Of a stretch of DNA of 24,213 bases, positions 10,682 through 16,864 are shown piece by piece; position 1 is the stretch's first letter, and every line of letters begins with the position of its first letter. Source of the stretch: a virus; IMG/VR virus record IMGVR_UViG_3300028860_000021, positions 1 through 24,213 of that record, one strand, 5' to 3'. Position numbers and translations under genes: made by a program. The notes under the pieces are model-generated. The model was not told the DNA's origin and searched no databases. It saw only the letters and a list, made by a program, of their open reading frames with translations.

Positions 10682-10698
10682 GTTACCTCCAGAAGTAA
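10682..10698 (-). promoter_or_regulatory. Start-associated element (gene 10496-10678)
   Basis: TTTACTTCTGGAGGTAAC three bases before ATG; the 23-bp inverted repeat at 10698-10785 abuts it. Confidence 0.6.
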
Positions 10699-10785
10699 AC
10701 CATTCAACCATGAAACCACGGCCGTGGTTGAGCCGCCGGACAATCTCGAATTAACTAGATCGCGTGGTCTCATGGTTGAATGGTT
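10698..10785 (-). repeat. 23-bp inverted repeat hairpin upstream of 10496-10678
   Basis: Arms 10698-10720 and 10763-10785 are complementary at 22 of 23 positions (the exception is a G-U pair on the minus-strand RNA). Between them, 10715-10730 is itself a perfect 16-bp palindrome AACCACGGCCGTGGTT sharing the CCACG of the arm, so alternative folds are possible. It sits directly upstream of a start element. Confidence 0.7.
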
Positions 10786-10899
10786 GGGACGCGAGGGTTA
10801 AGCCCGCCGCGTCGCCAACCATTCTGAAAGATTAGATAATCGATCGCCACTCGCTGGCGACTTATAACGGCGTAGGCCATTGGTAGTTGGGGAGGTGCG

Positions 10900-11055
10900 A
10901 TGGCTAGGTTGGTAGTACCCTCGGGGTTTCACAAGCCGCGTAATTCGATCGCACTGTCTTGTTACCGTCCGATTGGTAAAGCCGCCGCATTGCTGCGAGC
11001 CTCCAATGGTTTGGTCGTTAGGTTTGAGTTTAACTCTGGCTGCCAGCGTGCTTGA
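10900..11055 (+). CDS. Hypothetical 51-residue protein
   Basis: MARLVVPSGFHKPRNSIALSCYRPIGKAAALLRASNGLVVRFEFNSGCQRA. Not recognised. The strong ribosome site GGGGAGG 4 nt before the ATG and the sensible composition favour it over a 108-residue opposite-strand frame that has no ribosome site. It is the first rightward gene after the control region. Confidence 0.55.
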   Translation: MARLVVPSGFHKPRNSIALSCYRPIGKAAALLRASNGLVVRFEFNSGCQRA

Positions 11056-11381
11056 AAGCTGTGTGAAGAGTGGTGGCAGACGGCGCGGCTCATATCCGCG
11101 AAGCTCCCCTAGTGGATCCACCACCGGCTAGAACTCTTACCTTGCGCGTGGTGCATCCCGGTCGCGAGCCAGTCGTTACTTTTAGAAGTAGGCAAGAGCG
11201 GCGCTTCGTCTGCCCGGTCCGTGTCGTTGCTGCCTACAGACTAGGTGCGGGGGGAGGGCGGGCCGTACCCCCATCTGGACAGGCCCCCACCACCCGGCCG
11301 GCCCCTTGTTTGGGGGCCCCAGAAATACCTAGGAACAAAAAACCCGATGTAACTTTGATGAAACCTATGGTAGGCACCGCC
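11056..11381. other. Non-coding stretch with GC-rich palindromes
   Basis: About 325 nt. The frame in register with the next gene (from 11070) is Arg/Pro-rich and lacks a ribosome site. It holds a degenerate start-like element (11175-11190), a very G/C-rich tract (about 11246-11322) and a hairpin GGCCCC-loop-GGGGCC near 11301-11320 without a U-run. A terminator, cos-like or packaging site cannot be distinguished. Confidence 0.4.
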
Positions 11382-11582
11382 ATGGCAAAGTTCTTCACGT
11401 GGATCGACAAGACCTACGCCGAGCCGGCAGCGGTGCCGCTCGCACTCCGCACGCAGATCAGGGCGTTGTGGGTGAGGGGTGCGAGACCTGACGAGCTCGC
11501 AGCGACGTTCAAGCTGCCGCTCGATTGGGTAGCGGACTTCGCGCTGGACGTGACGCTCGACGAGCCGCCCGCCCTAAATTAA
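11382..11582 (+). CDS. Small helix-turn-helix-like protein
   Basis: A 66-residue protein: MAKFFTWIDKTYAEPAAVPLALRTQIRALWVRGARPDELAATFKLPLDWVADF. The segment IRALWVRGARPDELAATFKLPLDWV has the spacing of a homeodomain-like helix-turn-helix (helix, GA/GR turn, xELAxxFxL, recognition helix). A DNA-binding regulator or small-terminase-like N-terminal domain is inferred. The start is uncertain: no strong Shine-Dalgarno; ATG at 11358 is an alternative. It heads the rightward accessory operon. Confidence 0.6.
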   Translation: MAKFFTWIDKTYAEPAAVPLALRTQIRALWVRGARPDELAATFKLPLDWVADFALDVTLDEPPALN

Positions 11583-11625
11583 ATTCCCCGAGAGACTCAC
11601 GCGTAACCGTGGCGGCGTATGGCTC

Positions 11626-12189
11626 ATGCAAATGAGCTTTGCACCGCCGCTCTTCGTCGCACTGATCGAGCGCCTAGCGGCTGCACACAAAGCAAACGTG
11701 GAGCGCCGCATGTCAGTTGTCGTCACCGGTCTCGCAGATACAGTCCGCCGGGCCAAGGCCGCGATCGGCGCCGCCGGCGATGCCGCGACGCGACTCGAGT
11801 CGTCCGCCAACGCGGTGGTCGCCACGATCGGCACCGTCACCAACATGACCGCGCAGCTCGACGCCGCCAACCGCGACCTCACCGACGCCGTCAGCGTGAT
11901 GACCAATGGTGGCCCCCCTTTGGACAGTACCGCGCCTGTCGCGCAGACCTCCGCGCCCGCGGCTTCGCCACCTGATGCGGTGGCAGCGAGCATTGCCCAG
12001 GTGCAGGCCGCGAACAGCGCAGCTCCCGCCAACGCGCCCAGCGACGCCGGCATCACCGCCGCCCCACCGGTCAACGCCTACGTGGCTCCGCCGGTCGTGA
12101 CCGCCTCGACGATCGCCGCCGCGAACAAGGCCAACGCCGATGCGCTCGCCAACGGCACGGCAGTCGCCGGCACGCCGGGTAGCGTCTGA
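11626..12189 (+). CDS. Ala-rich coiled-coil protein
   Basis: A 187-residue protein: MQMSFAPPLFVALIERLAAAHKANVERRMSVVVTGLADTVRRAKAAIGAAGDAATRLESSANAVVATIGTV. The N-terminal 90 residues are helical with heptad-like Ala/Val spacing (ATRLESSANAVVATIGTVTNMTAQLDAANRDLTDAV). The rest is a Pro/Ala-rich flexible tail. No catalytic motif and no family recognised. The ATG lacks a clear Shine-Dalgarno; MSF at 11632 is an alternative. It overlaps the next gene (TGATG). Confidence 0.65.
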   Translation: MQMSFAPPLFVALIERLAAAHKANVERRMSVVVTGLADTVRRAKAAIGAAGDAATRLESSANAVVATIGTVTNMTAQLDAANRDLTDAVSVMTNGGPPLDSTAPVAQTSAPAASPPDAVAASIAQVQAANSAAPANAPSDAGITAAPPVNAYVAPPVVTASTIAAANKANADALANGTAVAGTPGSV

Positions 12190-12269
12190 TGTGGGCGCTC
12201 GAAATAATCTACGCCCTGCTCAGCATCGGACTCGTAGCCGCGTTGCTCGAGGCCTGGCTCGGCGAGTAA
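12189..12269 (+). CDS. 26-residue membrane peptide
   Basis: MWALEIIYALLSIGLVAALLEAWLGE: one transmembrane helix and almost nothing else. The start codon overlaps the upstream stop (TGATG), implying coupled translation. Such micro-membrane proteins are common in phages but their roles are mostly unknown. Confidence 0.55.
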   Translation: MWALEIIYALLSIGLVAALLEAWLGE

Positions 12270-12276
12270 CCACCAA

Positions 12277-12291
12277 ACCATAACACCATCA
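12277..12291. repeat. Inverted copy of the ATGGTGTTAT repeat
   Basis: Reads ACCATAACACCATCA on the plus strand, upstream of 12317. This is the only copy found in the rightward block. Confidence 0.45.
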
Positions 12292-12316
12292 AACCCTAGC
12301 GATATCGCGGAGCCCA

Positions 12317-12622
12317 ATGATCAAACCGACAGTAGGCCGGGTCGTTCACTACCACCCATACATCACGGATACCGAGCTAGCGTTTACGGTTGGCGAACCG
12401 CTTGCCGCGATCATCACGAAGGTCTGGACCGATCGAATGGTGAGCCTCGCGGTGTTCGACGCCAATGGAAACGCTTTCGGGCGCACCAGCGTCGACCTGT
12501 TCCAGGGCGACGCGGCTAACCCCAACGAAAATGCGATGCCGTTCGCCGAGTGGGTGCCCTACCAGACCGGGCAGGCGGCAAAGACCGAGAAGCTCCAGGC
12601 GCAGCTGGACGCCAAGTCGTGA
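12317..12622 (+). CDS. Hypothetical 101-residue protein
   Basis: MIKPTVGRVVHYHPYITDTELAFTVGEPLAAIITKVWTDRMVSLAVFDANGNAFGRTSVDLFQGD, then AEWVPYQTGQAAKTEKLQAQ. The small beta-barrel-like pattern (GRVVHYHP, AAIITKVW, MVSLAVFD) is a type seen in many phage genomes as an uncharacterised protein. GGAG is 6 nt before the ATG. The TGA overlaps the next GTG. Confidence 0.72.
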   Translation: MIKPTVGRVVHYHPYITDTELAFTVGEPLAAIITKVWTDRMVSLAVFDANGNAFGRTSVDLFQGDAANPNENAMPFAEWVPYQTGQAAKTEKLQAQLDAKS

Positions 12623-12765
12623 CGATCGTCAAACTGATCGAGGCCGATGGCCGCCAGACCATCACGACCAGAATGGCCGGCCCCGATGGGAAGGCCACCA
12701 CCGAGACCATGACGCTCGGCGAGTGGTCGAAGCTGATCGCCAACCCCGAGATCATCGAAGAGTAG
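12619..12765 (+). CDS. Hypothetical 48-residue protein, GTG start
   Basis: (M)TIVKLIEADGRQTITTRMAGPDGKATTETMTLGEWSKLIANPEIIEE. Two strand hairpins then a helix; no family recognised. GTG at 12619 overlaps the preceding TGA (GTGA). A longer in-frame reading from 12550 lies within the upstream gene and is not favoured. Confidence 0.6.
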   Translation: MTIVKLIEADGRQTITTRMAGPDGKATTETMTLGEWSKLIANPEIIEE

Positions 12766-12775
12766 GAGATCCGAT

Positions 12776-12982
12776 ATGCCCGCGCCTTATGTTCAGACGT
12801 TCGTAGGCCTCGCCAACTTCGCCGCGGCCCAGGCCACGAACCTTGCCGCGTTCCAGGCGGACAATCCGGGGATCGCCAACCCGCAGGCAGCCGCCGACTC
12901 TTCGTGCACGCTCGGCCCCGATGGCGTGACCTACACGCTGACCTCGGACTTCGTCCCCGGCCCGAACGTCCCCGGCGCGTAA
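12776..12982 (+). CDS. Hypothetical 68-residue protein
   Basis: MPAPYVQTFVGLANFAAAQATNLAAFQADNPGIANPQAAADSSCTLGPDGVTYTLTSDFVPGPNVPGA. Ala/Asn/Pro-rich with no recognisable domain. Good ribosome site AGGAG 6 nt upstream. The TAA overlaps the next ATG (TAATG). Confidence 0.65.
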   Translation: MPAPYVQTFVGLANFAAAQATNLAAFQADNPGIANPQAAADSSCTLGPDGVTYTLTSDFVPGPNVPGA

Positions 12983-13098
12983 TGTTCTCGTACGCGCAAA
13001 TCGTTGACGGCTGGATCGCCTGTGGCCTGACCTTCGCCGCGATCATGGGCCTGCTGTGCTTCGTCGGCTACCTGGCCCTGAAGGGCACAAAACTATGA
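12982..13098 (+). CDS. Small single-pass membrane protein
   Basis: A 38-residue protein: MFSYAQIVDGWIACGLTFAAIMGLLCFVGYLALKGTKL. One membrane helix with a basic C-terminal tail. Holin-like in size, but no lysis partners are adjacent. Coupled to both neighbours by overlapping stop/start codons. Confidence 0.6.
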   Translation: MFSYAQIVDGWIACGLTFAAIMGLLCFVGYLALKGTKL

Positions 13099-13388
13099 GC
13101 GGGTTCAGCTTCAGCACCGCGCTGGTCCTGCTCAAGACCGGCTCGCGCGTCCAGCGCCACGGCTGGAACGGCAAGGGGATGTTCATCTTCCTCGTGCCGG
13201 AGGTTGGTTTCAGCGAGTTCGAAGTGAGTCGGCCGCCCCTGTTGGGGATCTACAAGGCCGGCACGCGCACCAAGTACCACGCCCATATCAACATGAAGAC
13301 GGCGGATGGTCAGGTGGTGCCTTGGTTGGCATCCCAGACGGACATGCTTGCCGAGGACTGGGGCCGCGCCCCCGAGGAGACCACATGA
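13095..13388 (+). CDS. tad2: DUF2829-family protein, Tad2-like (anti-Thoeris candidate)
   Basis: A 97-residue protein with the DUF2829 signature throughout: FSTALVLLKTGSRVQRHGWNGKGMF, then FLVPEV, RPPLLGIYKAGT, INMKTADGQVVPWLASQTDMLAEDW. Family members include Tad2, which sequesters the cyclic ADP-ribose-type signal of the Thoeris defence system. The core residues RxGWNGKGM, NMKTADG and PWLASQTDxLAxDW are all present, so an intact fold is expected; signal binding is inferred from family membership. Its ATG overlaps the upstream TGA, and its TGA overlaps the next ATG. Confidence 0.85.
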   Translation: MSGFSFSTALVLLKTGSRVQRHGWNGKGMFIFLVPEVGFSEFEVSRPPLLGIYKAGTRTKYHAHINMKTADGQVVPWLASQTDMLAEDWGRAPEETT

Positions 13389-13636
13389 ATATCGCCGGCA
13401 CCATGATCCCCGAGAACGCTATCCAGGGCACCCCGAACTTCGCCGTGGCCGTCCCCGCCGATGCCACCGTCTTGTCAAGCGTGCGCGGGGTCTACTGTTC
13501 GGTGGCCGGCACGCTCCAGGCGAAGAACGCCGCGGGCACCGTCGTGCCGTTCGTGATGGTCGCGGGCACCAAGCTGGACATCTCGCCGATCGCGATCATG
13601 ACGGCCACGACCGGAACCTACGTGGTTTTGTACTGA
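13385..13636 (+). CDS. Small virion-type beta protein (spike base/decoration-like)
   Basis: An 83-residue protein: MNIAGTMIPENAIQGTPNFAVAVPADATVLSSVRGVYCSVAGTLQAKNAAGTVVPFVMVAGTKLDISPIAIMTATTGTYVVLY. The pattern (A-x-x-x-RGVY-x-x-xAGTLxxxxAxGTxVxFxxVxxGTxLxIxxxxIxxTGTxxxxVLY) matches short beta-sandwich proteins seen in phages and gene-transfer agents as spike-base or head-decoration proteins. GAGGAGA lies 6 nt upstream. Its placement beside the Tad2 homologue rather than in the head cluster is unusual, so the assignment is moderate. Confidence 0.55.
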   Translation: MNIAGTMIPENAIQGTPNFAVAVPADATVLSSVRGVYCSVAGTLQAKNAAGTVVPFVMVAGTKLDISPIAIMTATTGTYVVLY

Positions 13637-13701
13637 AGATTACACCAGAGTCACGCCAGGGTTGCTTCAGGGTAAAATACTGATATTGTTAGTGTTTTAG
13701 C

Positions 13702-13730
13702 TTGACGGGGTTTGGTTTAGGACTCATTTA
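13702..13730 (+). promoter_or_regulatory. Promoter candidate upstream of the AlpA-like gene
   Basis: TTGACG (5/6) at 13702-13707, a 17-nt spacer, then CATTTA (4/6) at 13725-13730, 25 nt before the ATG at 13755. The region 13637-13754 is the only non-coding gap of note in the accessory operon and holds TTACACCAGAGT (13640-13651), near-identical to two copies in the control region. Confidence 0.5.
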
Positions 13731-13754
13731 AGCCTTGCAACAAGTGAGGACTTC

Positions 13755-14006
13755 ATGACCGACCAACCCACCCTAGCCGTACAGATCCGCGGCGCGCTCG
13801 GCCTCATCACCGAGGAGGTCGCCGCGGAGGTACTCCTCCTGAAGTCGGTGGACACACTGGCGACGTGGCGCTCCCAGAAGAAGGGACCCACCTACGTCAA
13901 GCTCGGCAAGCGAGTGTTCTACACGGTGAATGACCTCGGCCAGTGGATCGTCGCGCAGGCCCAGGCGCAGATGGCCGCTGAGGCAGCGCTGAGTCTCCCG
14001 GCATGA
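13755..14006 (+). CDS. AlpA/excisionase-type DNA-binding protein
   Basis: An 83-residue protein: the segment LLLKSVDTLATWRSQKKGPTYVKLGKRVFYTVNDLGQWI is the winged helix-turn-helix of MerR/AlpA/excisionase-like proteins (xxLxVSxxTLxxWRxxGKGPxYxKLGRRVxYxxxDLxxWL). It would bind DNA as a small regulator or recombination directionality factor. No integrase is in the window, so a transcriptional role is favoured. AGGAC lies upstream and it has its own putative promoter. Its stop overlaps the next ATG. Confidence 0.75.
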   Translation: MTDQPTLAVQIRGALGLITEEVAAEVLLLKSVDTLATWRSQKKGPTYVKLGKRVFYTVNDLGQWIVAQAQAQMAAEAALSLPA

Positions 14007-14365
14007 AGCTAGTCGTCCTGGAGAGCCCGTACGCGGGTAATTTTTTTCAGAGGTGGCTGAACCGGCGCTACGCGCGGAAGTGCGTCAGGGACTCGCTAAT
14101 ACGCGGCGAAGCCCCAATCGCGAGCCATCTGCTCTACACCCAGCCGGGCATCCTCAACGACAAGATCCCGAGCGAGCGCAAGCACGGGATCGCCGCCGGA
14201 CTCGCATGGCGCTACGTCGCCGAGGGCACCGTCGTCTACATCGACCGCGGCACTTCGAAGGGCATGGGGTATGGCATCGAGGCCGCGCACCGCGCCGGCC
14301 GCAACGTCGAGTATCGCTCGCTCAAGGTGATCCCTCCCCATGCCGTACAAGATCCGCGAAGTTGA
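14003..14365 (+). CDS. DUF7768-like protein (deoxyribosyltransferase-type fold)
   Basis: A 120-residue protein: MKLVVLESPYAGN, YARKCVRDSLIRGEAPIASHLLYTQPGIL, ERKHGIAAGLAWRYVAEGTVVYIDRG, SKGMGYGIEAAHRAGRNVEYRSL. The pattern ESPYAG, GEAPIASHLLYTQPG, RxxGIxxGxxW and GxxYGIExA characterises the phage DUF7768/DUF4406-type family, which is related in fold to nucleoside 2-deoxyribosyltransferases. Catalytic activity is not established. Start ATG overlaps the upstream stop; it ends 26 nt inside the GNAT gene. Confidence 0.7.
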   Translation: MKLVVLESPYAGNFFQRWLNRRYARKCVRDSLIRGEAPIASHLLYTQPGILNDKIPSERKHGIAAGLAWRYVAEGTVVYIDRGTSKGMGYGIEAAHRAGRNVEYRSLKVIPPHAVQDPRS

Positions 14366-14762
14366 TGGCGACGACGAGCACGACGACCTGACATCGCTGC
14401 ACCTTCGGACGTTTGGCCCGCATGAACCTATGGCCGACTTCAGTGAGGGATATTGGTGGCTGGCCTACTTCGAGGACGAGCCGATCGGCTTCGCCGGCGT
14501 GGGCGAGTCCATCCTAGATGACGGCATCGGGTACTTCTCGCGCGTCGGGATCCTCGAGCAGCACCGCGGCAACAAGCTCCAACTCCGCCTAATGCGAGCG
14601 TTCGAGGGTAAGGCCCGCCGGGTTGGCTGGAAGCGCATCGTAACCGACACCCATAACAGGCCCTACTCAGCCAACAACATCATCGCCGCGGGCTACCGAC
14701 TGTACAGCCCGATATACCCCTGGAGCTTCCCAAACGCCCTCTACTGGACGAAGGACCTTTGA
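14340..14762 (+). CDS. GNAT-family N-acetyltransferase
   Basis: A 140-residue protein. Core: YWWLAYFEDEPIGFAGVGE, IGYFSRVGILEQHRGNKLQLRLMRAFEGKARRVGWKRIVTDTHN, SANNIIAAGYRLY. The VGILEQHRGNKLQLRLM segment is the acetyl-CoA-binding motif A (V-x-x-xxxGxGxxL type, here with N-K-L), and the final AAGYRLY is typical of GNAT C-termini. Substrate unknown; phage GNATs can modify host or phage proteins or small molecules. It begins within the last 26 nt of the upstream gene; AGGTGA is a plausible ribosome site. Confidence 0.78.
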   Translation: MPYKIREVDGDDEHDDLTSLHLRTFGPHEPMADFSEGYWWLAYFEDEPIGFAGVGESILDDGIGYFSRVGILEQHRGNKLQLRLMRAFEGKARRVGWKRIVTDTHNRPYSANNIIAAGYRLYSPIYPWSFPNALYWTKDL

Positions 14763-14763
14763 A

Positions 14764-15084
14764 ATGAACGACGATACCCTCAACGACACCGCGACCATCC
14801 TGCCGTTCAAACCGAAGGTGGTAACCCCCGAAGTAACCGCCGCACCGGATCCCGATATCGTCAGGATGTTCGAGCGCATGCTGCATGCGGCCAAGGCCGG
14901 GCGAGTACGCTTTGGCGCCGTGGCCGTCGTCGACGAACGCGGCGTCGCCATCACGACCTGGGAGCCGAACGACTCCTCCGCCGAGATCGTGACTCAAGCA
15001 TTGGGCGCGGTGGCGTTCCTCAACGTGCGCTTCGCCAACGCCGCCAATGACGGTGGCGACTACACGGACACGCTGAAGAACTAA
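14764..15084 (+). CDS. Hypothetical 106-residue protein
   Basis: MNDDTLNDTATILPFKPKVVTPEVTAAPDPDIVRMFERMLHAAKAGRVRFGAVAVVDERGVAITTWEPNDSSAEIVTQALGAVAFLNVRFANAAND. The segment GRVRFGAVAVVDERGVAITTWE resembles small phage proteins of unknown function. AAGGA lies 8 nt upstream. It ends convergent with, and overlapping by 3 nt, the terminase gene, with no terminator between. An internal GTAACCCCCGAAGTAAC at 14820-14836 resembles the leftward start elements. Confidence 0.65.
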   Translation: MNDDTLNDTATILPFKPKVVTPEVTAAPDPDIVRMFERMLHAAKAGRVRFGAVAVVDERGVAITTWEPNDSSAEIVTQALGAVAFLNVRFANAANDGGDYTDTLKN

Positions 15085-16526
15085 GTCCAGCTGCTAGCTG
15101 TCATCTTGGGGCGCGTCGAGGTCGCCTTACCGGCCATGCGGCGCGCGAACAACCCCTGCATTCCGCCGTGCGCGCTCAAGCACGCGTACTGAAGAGCATC
15201 CGAGATATGCGAGTACTGGTTCTTGTCCGGCTTTGGCTTGCGCTGTCCGGTGCGCGTCTTGGCATAACGATACCCGCCGGCCATCGCCTGGATCAACGTC
15301 GGGCACCGGTCTTCATCGAAGATGATCGCTGGTCCGCCGTCGCGCTGCGCGAGCAAGAACGCTTCAACGGCTCGAAGTCGAGGGTCGATGTCGTTGGTGG
15401 GCGCGGGGAACGCCATGAACCCCATGCGCTTCAAAACATCGAACGTCGTCTCTTCATATATGGACGACTTCGATATCCCGGATGGATCCCCCACGATCGC
15501 GATCGGCTTACCCAGGTAGCGCGGGTCCATTAGCGCCGGCCGCAGCGCCTGCTCGATGTGCATCTCGAGACCGACGTCTTCGGCGGCGACTTCCTCCAGG
15601 ATCAGGAGGCGGCCCTTGTGGTCGAGCTGGCAGATGATGCTGCCGGGGTCCCGGCCGAAGTCCTGACCAACGATAAGAGGATGGCCTGAGACCGGTTGCA
15701 GATCCTTGACGACGTGAAAGCCGCGATTGAAGCTTTCGCGGAAGACAGCGGTGCCGCTCGGATCGTTGCCGTACTTGGCGTGCACGTAACGAAGCACCCA
15801 GTCGGTACCGCGGCCGCGCGCCAGGCGCTCATAGTAAAGCCTGCCTTGGGCGATCCGCCGCGGATCATCCAGGGGTAGCTTGAGCGTCTCGCTGGTCTGC
15901 GTGAGCCAGTTGAGGTTCTCGGCGCTCTCCTCGAGGCCACCCGGCTGGATGAAGATCTGCCAATCCATAGGCGTGTTGACCGCCATGAAGTTGTGCCAGT
16001 CGGATCCCTCGCTGGGCATATTGGTGTCGGCGATCATGCCGAACCAAGTGGCGCCACCCATTTGCGCGGAGGGATACCTCCCGAGGCGGCCGGCGAGCGC
16101 GTCGACGAGCGCCACGTCCATCTCGATCGACTCCGACATCCACGCACCGGTCAGCTGCATGGAGAGCAGCCTTCGCTGATCGTCGATGTTGTCCAGCGGG
16201 ATCAGGATCCACTCAGACCTCACGTCGCCGATCGTGACGTAGATGGTATTCTCCGAGACCTTGTACGTGGCCATGCCATCGAGCCAGGTAGTGATGTCCT
16301 TCAGGACCGTGTCCTTCAGCTGCTTCAGCGTCTGCCGAACGATCGCCCACCGCGTGTAACGGTAGCCGTCCGGCGCCTTGGCCTGCTCACAAGAGCGTCG
16401 GAAGAGCTCGAAGAGGCAGGTGATGGTCTTGCCCGAACCCACTGGACCGGCGAGCAACCGCCCGAAGGCCGCGCTCTTCATGAAGCGCGCACCTGTCGGC
16501 GGCGCCGTGAAATTGATGACGCTCAT
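15081..16526 (-). CDS. terL: Terminase large subunit
   Basis: A 481-residue packaging motor and nuclease. The ATPase domain has Walker A LLAGPVGSGKT (about residues 25-35), and the motif III and coupling regions follow. The nuclease domain has GQDFGRDPG (about 288-296), IVGDPSG and the late QYSHISDALQYA, giving the three acidic ligands of the RNase H-like fold. It cleaves concatemeric DNA and pumps it into the prohead. The ATG overlaps the stop of the HNH gene (ATGA). The whole packaging cassette is inverted with respect to the portal and head genes. Confidence 0.9.
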   Translation of the reverse strand: MSVINFTAPPTGARFMKSAAFGRLLAGPVGSGKTITCLFELFRRSCEQAKAPDGYRYTRWAIVRQTLKQLKDTVLKDITTWLDGMATYKVSENTIYVTIGDVRSEWILIPLDNIDDQRRLLSMQLTGAWMSESIEMDVALVDALAGRLGRYPSAQMGGATWFGMIADTNMPSEGSDWHNFMAVNTPMDWQIFIQPGGLEESAENLNWLTQTSETLKLPLDDPRRIAQGRLYYERLARGRGTDWVLRYVHAKYGNDPSGTAVFRESFNRGFHVVKDLQPVSGHPLIVGQDFGRDPGSIICQLDHKGRLLILEEVAAEDVGLEMHIEQALRPALMDPRYLGKPIAIVGDPSGISKSSIYEETTFDVLKRMGFMAFPAPTNDIDPRLRAVEAFLLAQRDGGPAIIFDEDRCPTLIQAMAGGYRYAKTRTGQRKPKPDKNQYSHISDALQYACLSAHGGMQGLFARRMAGKATSTRPKMTASSWT

Positions 16527-16864
16527 CCGTGGTCTTTCTCAAGATAGTCAGCAAGACGACGGAGCGTGGACGGTACGTCGCGGGCAAAACCGAGTGCCAG
16601 GTTGCAAGGGCGACACAGGATGCCTCGGACTTGTTCCGTCCGATGGCAGTGGTCGGTGTGCCAATGACCCTGTTTCTTCTTGCGGCAGCCGGCGCAGCGG
16701 TAGCCTTGCAGCCGCAGCATCCGGTTCCGCTCTTTCGTCGTGATCCCGTACCGCCGCTGGAGGCGGCGATCCGCCAACATCGGCGCCCGTAGCCTGTCGT
16801 AGGCGCGAATGCGCGCGGCGTTGTTCTTCCGCCAGTTCTTCAGGTACTGGCTTCGGGAGATCAC
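16523..16864 (-). CDS. Endonuclease VII-like HNH nuclease
   Basis: A 113-residue protein with GTG start directly after the upstream TAA. The C-terminal CAGCRKKKQGHWHTDHCHRTEQVRGILCRPCNLALGFARDVPSTLRRLADYLEKDHG is a recombination endonuclease VII (Endo VII) domain: CxxC and CxxC zinc pairs flanking DHCH, with the conserved VRGxLCxxCNxxLG. The N-terminus is basic (RSQYLKNWRKNN). Such HNH proteins next to terminase can resolve branched DNA or assist packaging in other phages; here only position supports that role. It is coupled to terL. Confidence 0.88.
   Translation of the reverse strand: MISRSQYLKNWRKNNAARIRAYDRLRAPMLADRRLQRRYGITTKERNRMLRLQGYRCAGCRKKKQGHWHTDHCHRTEQVRGILCRPCNLALGFARDVPSTLRRLADYLEKDHG

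Noticed and set aside
10798-11124. 108-residue minus-strand frame
   Set aside because: GTG start without a ribosome site, unlikely composition, and a better-supported plus-strand gene (10900-11055) occupies the same region.
11070-11381. N-terminal extension of the 11382 gene
   Set aside because: The frame is open but Arg/Pro-rich, with no ribosome site, and includes a G/C-rich palindromic tract.
13755-14006. Excisionase implying an integrated prophage
   Set aside because: No integrase or attachment site seen in the window; the same fold serves ordinary regulators.
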